Below, piece by piece: positions 28,002 through 36,481 of a stretch of 64,000 bases of DNA. Source of the DNA: Pseudomonas profundi. Lineage in GTDB: Bacteria; Pseudomonadota; Gammaproteobacteria; Pseudomonadales; Pseudomonadaceae. The number at the start of each line of letters is the position of its first letter. The first letter of the stretch is position 1. The position numbers and the translations under genes are program-made. The notes under the pieces were generated by a model. That model was not told the DNA's origin. It worked only from the letters and a program-made list of their open reading frames with translations, and did no database searches. Location: contig NZ_VTPZ01000001.1 of assembly GCF_008638305.1 (NCBI RefSeq), positions 124,001-188,000 on the forward strand, given 5' to 3'.

Positions 28002-28862
28002 ATGCAAGCCATTAAACGTATTCTGGTCGTCATTGATCCGAGCCAGACAGAACACCTCGCGCTGACACGCGGTAAATTGATCGCCGGCGTCATCGAGGCC
28101 GAACTGCATTTGCTGGTATGCGAAAACCGGCAGGATTACACGCCCCTGCTGGAAACGCTCAGCACGGATCTTCGCAGCGAGGGTCTGGCTGTCTCCCATA
28201 CACAGGCCTGGCATAACAGCATGACCGACACCGTCGTGCAGGTGCAGCGACGCGAGGGGTGTGGGCTGGTCATCAAGCAGCATCTGCCCGACAGCGCGCT
28301 GAAGAAAGCCCTGCTAACGCCGGATGACTGGAAACTGTTGCGCTATTGCCCGGCCCCGGTATTGATGGTGAAAAGCGCTGATTCCTGGATGGGTGGCAAA
28401 GTCCTGGCTGCGGTCGATCTGGGCAACCACGACGATCAACATCATGTGCTGCATGACACCATCGTCAGCCATGCCGCTGATATCGCGGAGATGATCAACG
28501 GGGAAGTCCACCTGGCCAGCGCCCACCCGGCGCCGATGTTGTCAGCCGCCAACCCGGTATACCAGCTGCGCGAGGATATCGCGCAGCAGTACACCGAAGA
28601 AGCCGCCAAGTACGTCAACCAATACGGCTTGAATCCCTCCCAGCTACACGTTGACGAAGGGCCCGCCGACAGCTTGATTCCGAGAATGGCCAAGCAGCTC
28701 GGTGCCAGCGTTACCGTGATCGGCACCGTAGCGCGCAAGGGTATTTCCGGAGCCCTGATCGGCAACACGGCCGAAGTCGTGCTCGATCAGTTGCATAGCG
28801 ATGTACTGGTACTCAAACCCGAAGACATGCTCACCCATCTGGAAAACCTGTTGGAGAAATAA
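28002..28862 (+). CDS. Tandem-domain universal stress protein
   Basis: 286 residues from ATG 28002 (GGGAG upstream). Two Usp domains in tandem, like UspE: domain 1 about 1-140 (IKRILVVIDPSQTE), domain 2 about 150-286 (KVLAAVDLG and the ATP-loop-like pattern TVIGTVARKGISGALIGNTAE in pieces: VIGTVARKG, SGALIGNTAEVVL). Domain 2 retains G-x2-G-x9-G(S/T)-like nucleotide-binding residues; domain 1 is degenerate. Members support survival under stationary-phase, oxygen or energy stress. ATG at 27897 would add 35 unlikely residues. Confidence 0.85.
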   Translation: MQAIKRILVVIDPSQTEHLALTRGKLIAGVIEAELHLLVCENRQDYTPLLETLSTDLRSEGLAVSHTQAWHNSMTDTVVQVQRREGCGLVIKQHLPDSALKKALLTPDDWKLLRYCPAPVLMVKSADSWMGGKVLAAVDLGNHDDQHHVLHDTIVSHAADIAEMINGEVHLASAHPAPMLSAANPVYQLREDIAQQYTEEAAKYVNQYGLNPSQLHVDEGPADSLIPRMAKQLGASVTVIGTVARKGISGALIGNTAEVVLDQLHSDVLVLKPEDMLTHLENLLEK

Positions 28863-28870
28863 GCCGAGTG

Positions 28871-28892
28871 GCAGGGTCTGTTGACCCTGCCC
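28871..28892 (+). terminator. Hairpin after usp gene
   Basis: GGCAGGGTC and GACCCTGCC form a perfect 9-bp stem with a TGTT loop, 9 nt after the usp stop. A T run is lacking, so it may end transcription only weakly. Confidence 0.45.
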
Positions 28893-28997
28893 TGCCCATC
28901 CCACGCCTGGCCGTCACAACATCGAACAGCCAAACACGCCAGAATCTCGGCCGGTTGATCGAAGGATTCTCATCCCGCGGTCTATCCGCACCGTAGC

Positions 28998-29026
28998 TTA
29001 ACTTTAGACAAGGCTTACTGTAGAAT
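28998..29026 (+). promoter_or_regulatory. Candidate acnB promoter
   Basis: TTAACT (28998-29003) and TAGAAT (29021-29026) with a 17-nt spacer, giving a leader of about 175 nt before acnB. The -10 is a 5/6 match; the -35 is weak. The 346-bp gap between the usp gene and acnB holds this and the leader hairpin, and I see no gene in it. Confidence 0.45.
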
Positions 29027-29169
29027 CGGCGCGCCGTTAGGGAGTGTGACAGGCGTTTGCCCGCAACCATATTGTATCTGCCAACCCAGTTACCAGGTTG
29101 CCCCCACCAGATCGGGCCTGCGCTTGCACCCAACCTCAGATCCGGCGTCATGGTCCGTGAGGATGACCG

Positions 29170-29188
29170 TTCCGTTACAAACGGAACA
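29170..29188 (+). promoter_or_regulatory. Hairpin in acnB leader
   Basis: GTTCCGTT and AACGGAAC pair as a perfect 8-bp stem with a 3-nt ACA loop, ending 7 nt before GAGG (the likely ribosome-binding site at 29196-29199). A stem this close could modulate initiation. It is not an iron-responsive element by loop or bulge. Confidence 0.4.
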
Positions 29189-29208
29189 GACTGATGAGGG
29201 TAATAACT

Positions 29209-31803
29209 GTGCTTGAAGCCTATCGCAAACATGTTGAAGAGCGCGCCGCCCAGGGCATCGTGCCTCAGCCGCTTAACGCCGAACAAACCGCTGGCCTGGT
29301 TGATTTGCTGAAGAACCCGCCCGCTGGTGAAGAAGAATTTCTGCTCGACCTGCTGACCAACCGCGTACCTCCAGGGGTCGATGAAGCTGCCTACGTCAAG
29401 GCTGGCTTCCTGTCCGCCGTTGCCAAGGGCGAAGCTGACTCTCCACTGCTGACCAAGCTGCGCGCCGTTGAGCTACTTGGCACCATGCAGGGCGGCTACA
29501 ACATCGCGACTCTGGTTGAGCTGCTCGATAACGAGGAGCTGGCAGCCACCGCTGCCAAGGAGCTCAAGCACACCCTGTTGATGTTTGATGCCTTCCACGA
29601 TGTTGCCGACCGCGCCAAGCAAGGCAACGAGCACGCCAAGGGCGTACTGCAGTCCTGGGCTGATGCCGAGTGGTTCACCAACCGCCCTGCCGTTGCCGAC
29701 AAGGTCAGCCTGAGCGTCTTCAAGGTGCCCGGCGAAACCAACACTGACGACCTCTCACCTGCCCCTGATGCCTGGTCACGTCCGGACATCCCGCTGCACG
29801 CGCTGGCTATGCTGAAGATGGCTCGCGACGGTATCGAACCCGACGAGCCTGGTGTGGTTGGCCCGCTCAAGATGATCGAAGAAGTGAAGTCCAAGGGCTT
29901 CCCGGTCGCCTACGTCGGCGATGTGGTCGGTACTGGTTCCTCGCGCAAATCGGCTACCAACTCGGTGCTGTGGTTCTTCGGTGACGACGTTCCCTACGTG
30001 CCGAACAAGCGTGCCGGCGGCTTCTGCTTCGGCAACAAGATCGCTCCCATCTTCTATAACACCATGGAAGATGCCGGCGCCCTGCCCATCGAATTCGATG
30101 TCTCCGATATCAACACCGGCGACGTGATCGATGTGTACGTATACGAAGGCAAGGTATGCAAGCACGGCACTGATGAAGTCATCACTACCTTCGAACTGAA
30201 AACTCAGGTTCTGTTGGACGAAGTACGCGCTGGCGGCCGTATTCCGCTGATCATCGGCCGTGGCCTGACCGAGAAGGCCCGCACCGAGCTGGGTCTGGGT
30301 CACTCTGATCTGTTCCGCAAGCCTGAACAGCCAGCTGCAAGCACCAAGGGCTTCACCCTGGCGCAGAAAATGGTCGGCAAGGCATGTGGTGTTGAAGGCG
30401 TTCGCCCTGGCACCTACTGCGAACCCAAAATGACCACTGTCGGCTCCCAGGACACCACTGGCCCGATGACCCGCGACGAGCTGAAGGATCTGGCTTGCCT
30501 GGGCTTCTCGGCTGATCTGGTTATGCAGTCGTTCTGCCACACTGCGGCCTATCCGAAGCCGATCGATGTCACCACTCACCACACGCTGCCTGACTTCATC
30601 CATAACCGTGGCGGTGTTGCACTGCGTCCGGGTGACGGGATCATCCACAGCTGGCTGAACCGCATGCTGCTGCCTGATACCGTCGGTACCGGTGGCGATT
30701 CGCACACGCGTTTCCCGATGGGTATCTCGTTCCCGGCCGGTTCTGGTCTGGTTGCCTTCGCCGCAGCAACTGGCGTGATGCCGCTGGATATGCCCGAATC
30801 CGTACTGGTGCGCTTCAAGGGCGAAATGCAGCCCGGCATCACCCTGCGTGATCTGGTCCATGCCATCCCCTACTATGCGATCCAGGAAGGTCATCTGACC
30901 GTTGAGAAGAAAGGCAAGAAGAACGTCTTCTCTGGTCGCATTCTCGAAATCGAAGGTCTGGACAACCTGACTACCGAGCAAGCGTTCGAGCTGTCTGACG
31001 CCTCTGCCGAGCGTTCCGCTGCCGGCTGTACCATCAAGCTGAGCGAAGAGTCGATTGCCGAGTACCTGAAATCCAACATCGTCCTGCTGCGCTGGATGAT
31101 TGCCGAGGGTTATGAAGACGCCCGTACGCTGGAACGTCGCGCCCAGGCCATGGAAGCATGGTTGGCTGATCCGCAATTGATGAAGGCCGACGCTGACGCT
31201 GAATACGCTGCCGTGATCGAAATCGATCTGGCTGACGTTAAAGAGCCAGTGCTGTGTGCGCCTAACGATCCGGACGATGCCCGTCTGCTGTCCGAGGTTG
31301 CCGGTCAGAAGATCGATGAGGTCTTCATCGGTTCCTGCATGACCAACATCGGCCACTTCCGCGCGGCCGGCAAGCTGCTGGAGAAGAACAAGGGTACCCT
31401 GCCGACCCGTCTGTGGCTGGCTCCGCCGACCAAGATGGATCAGTTCCAGCTTACCGAAGAAGGCTACTACGGTATCTACGGCAAGGCTGGCGCGCGCATG
31501 GAAATGCCGGGCTGTTCGCTGTGCATGGGTAACCAGGCGCGCATCGCGGCCAAGTCTACTGCGGTCTCCACCTCCACACGGAACTTCCCGAACCGTCTGG
31601 GTGATGGTGCCGACGTATTCCTGGCCTCCGCCGAGCTGGCTTCGGTTGCTGCGATCCTGGGTCGTCTGCCGAGCGTTGAGGAATACATGGGCTATGCTGC
31701 GCAAATCAACAGCATGGCCGGCGATATCTATCGCTACATGAACTTCAATGAAATCGCCTCGTACCAGAAGGCCGCAGCGTCCATCCCGGTCGCCCAGGTC
31801 TAA
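29209..31803 (+). CDS. acnB: Aconitate hydratase B
   Basis: 864 residues from GTG 29209, chosen because GAGG lies 9 nt upstream and [12 protein letters not shown] matches the conserved AcnB N-terminus; the ATG at 29194 would add five residues. HEAT-like domain first (about 1-160), then the swivelling domain, then the catalytic domains with the 4Fe-4S ligands in SCMTNIGHF (about 708) and GCSLCMGN (about 766-770). It interconverts citrate and isocitrate and 2-methyl-cis-aconitate, and its apo form can bind mRNA. A strong terminator follows. Confidence 0.96.
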   Translation: MLEAYRKHVEERAAQGIVPQPLNAEQTAGLVDLLKNPPAGEEEFLLDLLTNRVPPGVDEAAYVKAGFLSAVAKGEADSPLLTKLRAVELLGTMQGGYNIATLVELLDNEELAATAAKELKHTLLMFDAFHDVADRAKQGNEHAKGVLQSWADAEWFTNRPAVADKVSLSVFKVPGETNTDDLSPAPDAWSRPDIPLHALAMLKMARDGIEPDEPGVVGPLKMIEEVKSKGFPVAYVGDVVGTGSSRKSATNSVLWFFGDDVPYVPNKRAGGFCFGNKIAPIFYNTMEDAGALPIEFDVSDINTGDVIDVYVYEGKVCKHGTDEVITTFELKTQVLLDEVRAGGRIPLIIGRGLTEKARTELGLGHSDLFRKPEQPAASTKGFTLAQKMVGKACGVEGVRPGTYCEPKMTTVGSQDTTGPMTRDELKDLACLGFSADLVMQSFCHTAAYPKPIDVTTHHTLPDFIHNRGGVALRPGDGIIHSWLNRMLLPDTVGTGGDSHTRFPMGISFPAGSGLVAFAAATGVMPLDMPESVLVRFKGEMQPGITLRDLVHAIPYYAIQEGHLTVEKKGKKNVFSGRILEIEGLDNLTTEQAFELSDASAERSAAGCTIKLSEESIAEYLKSNIVLLRWMIAEGYEDARTLERRAQAMEAWLADPQLMKADADAEYAAVIEIDLADVKEPVLCAPNDPDDARLLSEVAGQKIDEVFIGSCMTNIGHFRAAGKLLEKNKGTLPTRLWLAPPTKMDQFQLTEEGYYGIYGKAGARMEMPGCSLCMGNQARIAAKSTAVSTSTRNFPNRLGDGADVFLASAELASVAAILGRLPSVEEYMGYAAQINSMAGDIYRYMNFNEIASYQKAAASIPVAQV

Positions 31804-31820
31804 GCATCAAGCACGACAGA

Positions 31821-31844
31821 AACCCCGCTCCGGCGGGGTTTTTT
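31821..31844 (+). terminator. Intrinsic terminator of acnB
   Basis: AACCCCGC-TCCG-GCGGGGTT: an 8-bp GC-rich stem with a tetraloop followed by a T6 run, 18 nt after the acnB stop. Confidence 0.9.
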
Positions 31845-31961
31845 GCGTCTTCGGGAAGCAACTCGATTGCTGCGCAGTTCGGTGCCTTTCTTGCAACAAA
31901 CGGAACGTTGCTCAGGTGTGTGAGTCTGATGGCTGTAACCATTTATCACGAGGAAACACCC

Positions 31962-32180
31962 ATGAAGAAAGGGCTTTTCGCCATCTTTTGCGCCTTCGGT
32001 TTGCTGACACTGGCCGGCTGTGCAAACGAGCACATCATCAGCACCCATGACGGGCGCCTGATCGAAGCCGAGAACAAGCCGGAGATTGATGAGGATACCG
32101 GCTTGATCGAATACGAGGACAAGGATGGACGCTACAACCAGATCCCACAGTCTGAAGTAAGCGAAATCCAGGAACGTTAA
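31962..32180 (+). CDS. YgdI/YgdR-family (DUF903) small lipoprotein
   Basis: 72 residues from ATG 31962 (GAGGAAACACCC upstream). Lipobox LAGC at about residue 20. After the Cys the short SH3-like domain (ISTHDGRLIEAENKPEIDEDTG in pieces: ISTHDGRLIEA, KPEIDEDTGLIEYEDKDG) matches the DUF903 family of small outer-membrane or periplasmic lipoproteins. Function of the family is unclear. It stands alone between two strong terminators. Confidence 0.85.
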   Translation: MKKGLFAIFCAFGLLTLAGCANEHIISTHDGRLIEAENKPEIDEDTGLIEYEDKDGRYNQIPQSEVSEIQER

Positions 32181-32187
32181 GATACTG

Positions 32188-32209
32188 GCCGGACTCCTGT
32201 CCGGCTTTT
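32188..32209 (+). terminator. Intrinsic terminator
   Basis: GCCGGAC-TCCT-GTCCGGC plus TTTT, 8 nt after the DUF903 lipoprotein stop. Confidence 0.85.
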
Positions 32210-32236
32210 CGATTGACCGCACCTCTTCCCCCTCGG

Positions 32237-32273
32237 TCTCTGTCTCTCCTCCTGTTCTCTGTCCCTCCTCCTG
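32237..32273. repeat. 18-bp direct repeat in polypyrimidine tract
   Basis: Two 18-bp copies (TCTCTGTCTCTCCTCCTG and TCTCTGTCCCTCCTCCTG, one mismatch) one base apart, inside a stretch of nearly pure pyrimidines (about 32221-32281) upstream of the PilC/GspF-like gene. Confidence 0.7.
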
Positions 32274-32440
32274 TTTTTCCACCAGCCTCACGCTCCGGCA
32301 TTTCTACGTTACGGAATACCGCCACAAAACGGAGCACGGTGGATTCAGTTTCGCAGTCAACGCTGGCACTATGGCCGGGCACGGCGTATGCAGCAGCGGC
32401 CACCGCCGGCGAAACGGGTCATCGACAGGGAAGGCAAACA

Positions 32441-33289
32441 ATGGAATGGCGCAGGTTTCATTACATCTGCAGGCGCAGCCACAATCAGTACAGACCGGGC
32501 GACAATCTCAGACAATGCATTGAACGCGCTGAAAGCGACGCCGGAGGCCAGTTCTACGGCACCGCACGAACCACCGACACCTTGCCCTATCGCCTGTTAC
32601 AGGAACTCAAGCAGGCATCTGATACCCGCTTGGCCCACAGCGCCCTGCAGACCTATGGCCAGGTCGATTTCTCCGACGCTCTGAGCGAACCGCTCCAATT
32701 CAAGCGAGTCATGATTTACCTGGGCTATGTTACCTTCGTCTTATTCGTTACCAGCTCCCTGTACCAACTGAAAGTCGCGCCGGCATTTCTGGATGTACTA
32801 CAAAGCATGCCCGTACCCACCCCACCGGCACTATCGGCGTATCGGGGACATTGGGTCATCTTTTCACTCTTGATTTTGGCGCTGCTGCTCGGTGTGCTGG
32901 TTATTGGCTACCGGTTGCGGGCGCTGTTTCGCTACCAGCCCCGGCTGCAGCAAAGCTTGAGTTATCGCTTGCTTACTCCACCCCGAACCCGGCGTGCGTA
33001 TGCCAGGGTTCTCGAAATAGCAGCCTTCCCCGTCTCCATGTGTTCAGGCTACCGAGCCGCGGAACAATCCGAACTGACTACTCACCTTGCCGGCGTTACA
33101 GCATCTGGCATGGATCTCGGACGGGAAGTACAGGACCTGATCCGCCAGACCGGAACGCATCTGACCGCATCCTGCGAAAAGCAGATGCGTGTTCTGTCGG
33201 TAATGGTATCGGTGATCATCATTGCGGCCATTTTCAGTTTCGTAGCCAGCGTCTACTCGCCGATCTTCTTTCTTGGGGAAAGCGTATGA
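32441..33289 (+). CDS. Single-domain PilC/GspF-like membrane protein
   Basis: 282 residues from ATG 32441 (GGGAAGG upstream); an earlier in-frame ATG at 32213 starts in the polypyrimidine tract. Residues about 90-150 hold two membrane helices split by VAPAFLDVLQSMPVPTPPALSAYR (in pieces: VAPAFLDVLQSMPVPTPP), and the C-terminus is a long helix ending SVYSPIFFLGES. The order (helix, Pro-rich step, helix, cytoplasmic helical part with GMDLGREVQDLIRQTG, terminal helix with YxPIFxLG) follows one half of the GspF domain, of which PilC has two. Its stop overlaps the pilin start. The assignment rests on pattern only; it may be a minor assembly platform or inactive. Confidence 0.5.
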   Translation: MEWRRFHYICRRSHNQYRPGDNLRQCIERAESDAGGQFYGTARTTDTLPYRLLQELKQASDTRLAHSALQTYGQVDFSDALSEPLQFKRVMIYLGYVTFVLFVTSSLYQLKVAPAFLDVLQSMPVPTPPALSAYRGHWVIFSLLILALLLGVLVIGYRLRALFRYQPRLQQSLSYRLLTPPRTRRAYARVLEIAAFPVSMCSGYRAAEQSELTTHLAGVTASGMDLGREVQDLIRQTGTHLTASCEKQMRVLSVMVSVIIIAAIFSFVASVYSPIFFLGESV

Positions 33290-33786
33290 AGGACACGAAG
33301 GGATTCACTCTGATCGAGCTGATGGTGGTGGTATCCATAATCGGCATCCTGGCGTCGATGGCATTGCCCTCTTATCAGGTCTATATCCAGCGCAGCGAAG
33401 TGACCGAAGCGTTGACGATGGCTGCTACGGTTCGCCAGAACATCAATAATTACTACGTCGAGCATCTTGAGTTTCCCGCTGACAATGCCGCCGCAGGGCT
33501 TCCCGCCCCGACGCTGCTGATCGGCAATCGAGTCACCGGGGTAACCGTGGCTGGTGGTGCGCTGCATGTGATGCTGGGCAACAAGGCGTCCCGGCCACTG
33601 CAAGGCAAGACGCTCACGTTCAGGCCAGCAGTAGTCAGCGGCAGCCCGGCAAGCCCGATCAGCTGGCTGTGTGGCTACGACGCCCCGGTGACCGGAATGG
33701 AAGCAATCGGGTCGAACAATACCGATCTGGACAACAATTTTCTGCCTGCCGCCTGTCGCGCGAGAGCTGGATCACCGGCCTCATGA
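33286..33786 (+). CDS. Type IV pilin
   Basis: 166 residues; ATG 33286 overlaps the upstream stop (ATGA), so it is translationally coupled. Short prepilin leader MKDTKG, then FTLIELMVVVSIIGILAS with Glu5, the type IVa class A prepilin signature cut by PilD. The C-terminus has a Cys pair (about 130 and 157; WLCGYDAP and LPAACRA) forming a disulfide-bonded loop as in PilA-type pilins. Only the PilC/GspF-like gene accompanies it; pilB, pilD and the rest are not in the window. It could be the major pilin or an accessory one with a separate role such as DNA uptake. Confidence 0.85.
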   Translation: MKDTKGFTLIELMVVVSIIGILASMALPSYQVYIQRSEVTEALTMAATVRQNINNYYVEHLEFPADNAAAGLPAPTLLIGNRVTGVTVAGGALHVMLGNKASRPLQGKTLTFRPAVVSGSPASPISWLCGYDAPVTGMEAIGSNNTDLDNNFLPAACRARAGSPAS

Positions 33787-33816
33787 CCGTCGCATGGCCT
33801 ATAAACGGACTTACCC

Positions 33817-34137
33817 ATGAATAGAGAATATTTCGTACTCGCCCTGGTTATTCCCCTGCTACTGGCTGTCGGGAATGCTCAGGCGCAGTCATTCAGATGC
33901 GACCGGGGAATCGCCAGTGTTCAGGATTCCAAGGCAGCGATATTGCATAAATGCGGCGAGCCCTCGATGCGCGATTCCCATTGCCGCGAGCCTGTCGTCA
34001 TCAAACGAAAGAAGCAGGCTTGCATCAGCGTCGAAGAGTGGACCTACAATCCGGGACCTGGCCGGTTCATGATCCATGTGCAGTTCGAACAGGGCGAAGT
34101 TGCAAGCATTGAACGTGGCGAGCGTATTAGCAATTGA
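33817..34137 (+). CDS. DUF2845-type secreted protein
   Basis: 106 residues. Signal peptide cut near AQAQS (about 24), then FRCDRGIASVQDSKAAILHKCGEP (in pieces: FRCDRGIASV, AAILHKCGEPSM), the DUF2845 pattern of two Cys around a Gly/Asp-rich strand, and EEWTYNPGPGRFMIHVQFEQGEV. This is a small periplasmic protein of unknown function. It follows the pilin gene by 30 nt and may be co-transcribed with it. Confidence 0.7.
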   Translation: MNREYFVLALVIPLLLAVGNAQAQSFRCDRGIASVQDSKAAILHKCGEPSMRDSHCREPVVIKRKKQACISVEEWTYNPGPGRFMIHVQFEQGEVASIERGERISN

Positions 34138-34196
34138 ACCGGAACCAGCCCGGGCAGCACTTGAAACAGCAACCCAGATGACAGGGAGGTAACCCC

Positions 34197-34499
34197 ATGC
34201 ATATCGAAGTAAGCATTTACCGCGACAGAATGGAGTTGGCCACAGAAGGACAGAATATGACGGTTCGACCCGCCGCCCCCTACTCAACCAGACGTTTACT
34301 TGTCGGCACCTTCAAGCCGGCGGAAGATTGTCTGAGGGACGGCCTGCACAAGATAGGCGCCTTCGGCTTCCTCAAGCGCAAGCCGACACTGATCCTCATC
34401 CCGCGCGAGCTGAACGATGGGGGCATGTCCGAAGTGGAACAACGGTGCCTGACCGAACTAGGAATGGGCGCCGGTGCGATCAAGGTGGAGGTACTCTAG
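34197..34499 (+). CDS. Hypothetical protein
   Basis: 100 residues; GGGAGG precedes ATG 34197 at 7 nt. The middle has PYSTRRLLVGTFKPAEDCLRDG (in pieces: PYSTRRLLVGTF, KPAEDCLRDGLHKIG), and the end EVEQRCLTELGMGAGAIKVEVL is helix-then-strand. No signal peptide or membrane segment. I do not recognise the family. Codon use is typical of the neighbours and the ribosome-binding site is good, so it is probably real. Confidence 0.55.
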   Translation: MHIEVSIYRDRMELATEGQNMTVRPAAPYSTRRLLVGTFKPAEDCLRDGLHKIGAFGFLKRKPTLILIPRELNDGGMSEVEQRCLTELGMGAGAIKVEVL

Positions 34500-34702
34500 G
34501 CCCGTTTTAACATGACCTGGCACGTCCATCGGGCCGGTGCGCTCGCACCGGCTAATCATGCTCCCACTCGCTGTCGCTCTGAAAAGCCTGAAACAGAGGC
34601 TTCCAACTTCAGGCTCTGCTAAGATCCCGTCAGGAAATATACCCGGAACCGGACTCCGCACTTCATCCATACCTCGTATTCATTCTTTCAGTGGAGTACC
34701 GA

Positions 34703-35188
34703 ATGAAGCCAGCTCTGATGTCCGCCGTAACCCTCGCCCTTCTCGCCGGTTGTGCGAACCAGGACATGACACCCAATGCCGGGCCGATCTCGCATGAACG
34801 GACCGAGAATTGTAAAGCGACCACCAAAGCCGAAATCGCAGCGCTATTCCAGGATTGGAATGCTGCCCTGCAGACCGGCGACCCACAGCAGGTTGTCGAT
34901 CTTTATGCCAACGACTCCATCCTGCTACCGACAGTATCCAACCAGCCACGCCTGGCTGCAGCGGAAAAAGCAGACTACTTTCAGCACTTCATGCAGGACC
35001 GTCCGAGTGGCTCGATTGATCTGAGCAGTATCGAAATTGGCTGCAATATGGCGGTTGATGCGGGTCTTTATAGCTTCGCCTTCGCCGACACCGGGACCGT
35101 AGTGCGCGGCCGCTACAGCTTCACCTACCGCTGGAACGGTTCGCAATGGCTGATTACCAGCCACCATTCCTCGAAAATGCCTGAGTAG
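34703..35188 (+). CDS. Lipoprotein with SnoaL/DUF4440-like domain
   Basis: 161 residues from ATG 34703 (GTGGAG upstream). Lipobox LLAGC at about residue 17. The mature part has the NTF2-like pattern of SnoaL/DUF4440 and CaMKII-association domains: EIAALFQDWNAALQTGDPQQVVDLYANDSILLPT (in pieces: IAALFQDWNAALQTGDP, VVDLYANDSILLPT) and a C-terminal RYSFTYRWNGSQWLITSHHSS. Such domains bind small ligands or act as enzymes; no catalytic residue can be named. Two Cys (about 38 and 118) could form a disulfide. Confidence 0.65.
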   Translation: MKPALMSAVTLALLAGCANQDMTPNAGPISHERTENCKATTKAEIAALFQDWNAALQTGDPQQVVDLYANDSILLPTVSNQPRLAAAEKADYFQHFMQDRPSGSIDLSSIEIGCNMAVDAGLYSFAFADTGTVVRGRYSFTYRWNGSQWLITSHHSSKMPE

Positions 35189-35195
35189 ATACGAC

Positions 35196-35225
35196 TGGGC
35201 AAGGAGCCGGTTTCCTCCCTGCCCA
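35196..35225. terminator. Hairpin between convergent genes
   Basis: TGGGCA-A-GGAG pairs with CTCC-C-TGCCCA around CCGGTTT, between the lipoprotein gene and the DUF389 gene. It has a 10-bp stem with one internal mismatch and no T run. Confidence 0.35.
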
Positions 35226-35278
35226 TCCTGCTCGCAGCCTGTCGTATGCGCATTCTCCCCGGCCCGCGCGGTCTTGCT

Positions 35279-36199
35279 TCAGCTACTGGCTTCGCGGCTT
35301 CGGTGGAGAAAACGATGCTTGAGACCGAAAACCGCTGCGCACATGATCATGACCAGAAGCGCATCGAGCAGCCAGCGCAGCGCTGCCATGCCCATCAAGC
35401 CCAAATCACCGGCAACCAGCCCCATCCCGACCAGAGCCATGCTCGGAATCAGTGCCAGAGTGACCATGACGCCTGTAGTCAGCACTGATTTCTGGGCACT
35501 GATGACTACAGCACCTGCGATCCCACCGAACCCGGACACCCACAGGCTGGTGAAGGTGATACTGCTCCAGAAGCCGACCCAGTGATTCTTCATGAATGAA
35601 AGCGATGCGCCCGGATTCCACCATTCAAGAACCAGTGTTGAAAACGCTGCGCCAATGATCATCATCAGATTGCCGACCACCACCGACTTGAGCCCGGATG
35701 GCACCAGTTCGCGGATGCCCGATACCAGCCCAAACGGCAGGCGCGCGAGCGGCTCGAAGGCCGGTGCGATCAGCATTGCTCCGATCACTACATGTAGCGT
35801 ATCGGTCCATAAACCACCTGCTGCAATGGCTCCGGCGAGTGCCATAGCCAGGACGTAGTTAATCGACAGATTGGTGTCGGAACGCAGCATGAACGCCATT
35901 TCGTCCCAGACCGTCTCGTCCGACTCGCCGTTCAGCATCTCCTGATTGCCGGGGCTGACGACGCTGGTGAGTGAACTCATCTGCAAGCTGCCCTGACGGG
36001 TGATATCCATCTCATCGAGGATGTTCAGTACAGCCCGCATGCGCTGGTTCACCACCGCAACCGACACCACGTCGCCCTCAGGTTTAACCGATGCGCCGCG
36101 CTGCAGATCGATACTGACGACGCCGTCAATGGCCGACAGGCTGCCGATCAGTGCTTCGCTCTTGTCCGACGAAAGGCTGATTTTTATCGCGCGCGGCAT
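35279..36199 (-). CDS. DUF389-family membrane protein
   Basis: 306 residues. An N-terminal soluble domain (about 1-80, ferredoxin-like pattern SLSAIDGVVSIDLQRGASV) is followed by about six membrane helices (about 108-290) with the family motifs INYVLAMALAGAIAAGGL and VVIGAMLIAPAFEPL. The family is widespread and its function is not established. The next gene on the strand (36482-37648) encodes a baeRF-type protein, 282 nt away. Confidence 0.85.
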   Translation of the reverse strand: MPRAIKISLSSDKSEALIGSLSAIDGVVSIDLQRGASVKPEGDVVSVAVVNQRMRAVLNILDEMDITRQGSLQMSSLTSVVSPGNQEMLNGESDETVWDEMAFMLRSDTNLSINYVLAMALAGAIAAGGLWTDTLHVVIGAMLIAPAFEPLARLPFGLVSGIRELVPSGLKSVVVGNLMMIIGAAFSTLVLEWWNPGASLSFMKNHWVGFWSSITFTSLWVSGFGGIAGAVVISAQKSVLTTGVMVTLALIPSMALVGMGLVAGDLGLMGMAALRWLLDALLVMIMCAAVFGLKHRFLHRSREASS

Positions 36200-36481
36200 A
36201 GGCGCTACCCCCTCAATAGCTGCCTCTGTTGTCCAAGCGCAACGAGGCTTTTAAAGAGGAGCCGAAAGCAGCGGGTTAGTTCCGCCGACAGAGCCGGCGG
36301 AGTGAGTAACAGATCGATAGCCAGCGCGGGCTGGTTGGCCAATAGCGAGGCGTCACCAGCGCAAGGTAATCTGGCACGCGGCAATCCTGCCGCCGGATAC
36401 AATCGAGTCGGGTGCCGAACTGCATGGGCGAAAGACCGGGCAAGGGGCAGCTTCGCTCCCCGCCCGTCCTGGCGAGTGATT

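Noticed and set aside
29776-31704. 642-codon open frame on the minus strand, opposite acnB
   Set aside because: It is the shadow of the acnB codons (third-position GC bias opens the opposite frame), starts inside nothing regulated, and its product has no recognisable domain while acnB is complete.
32350-32400. Sigma-54 promoter for the pilin cassette (TGGCAC seen at about 32365)
   Set aside because: TGGCAC is not followed by TTGC at the right spacing.
32851-33285. N-terminal extension of the pilin from an ATG at 32851
   Set aside because: It would overlap the PilC/GspF-like gene in another frame and displace the prepilin leader; ATG 33286 gives the correct MKDTKG-FTLIEL.
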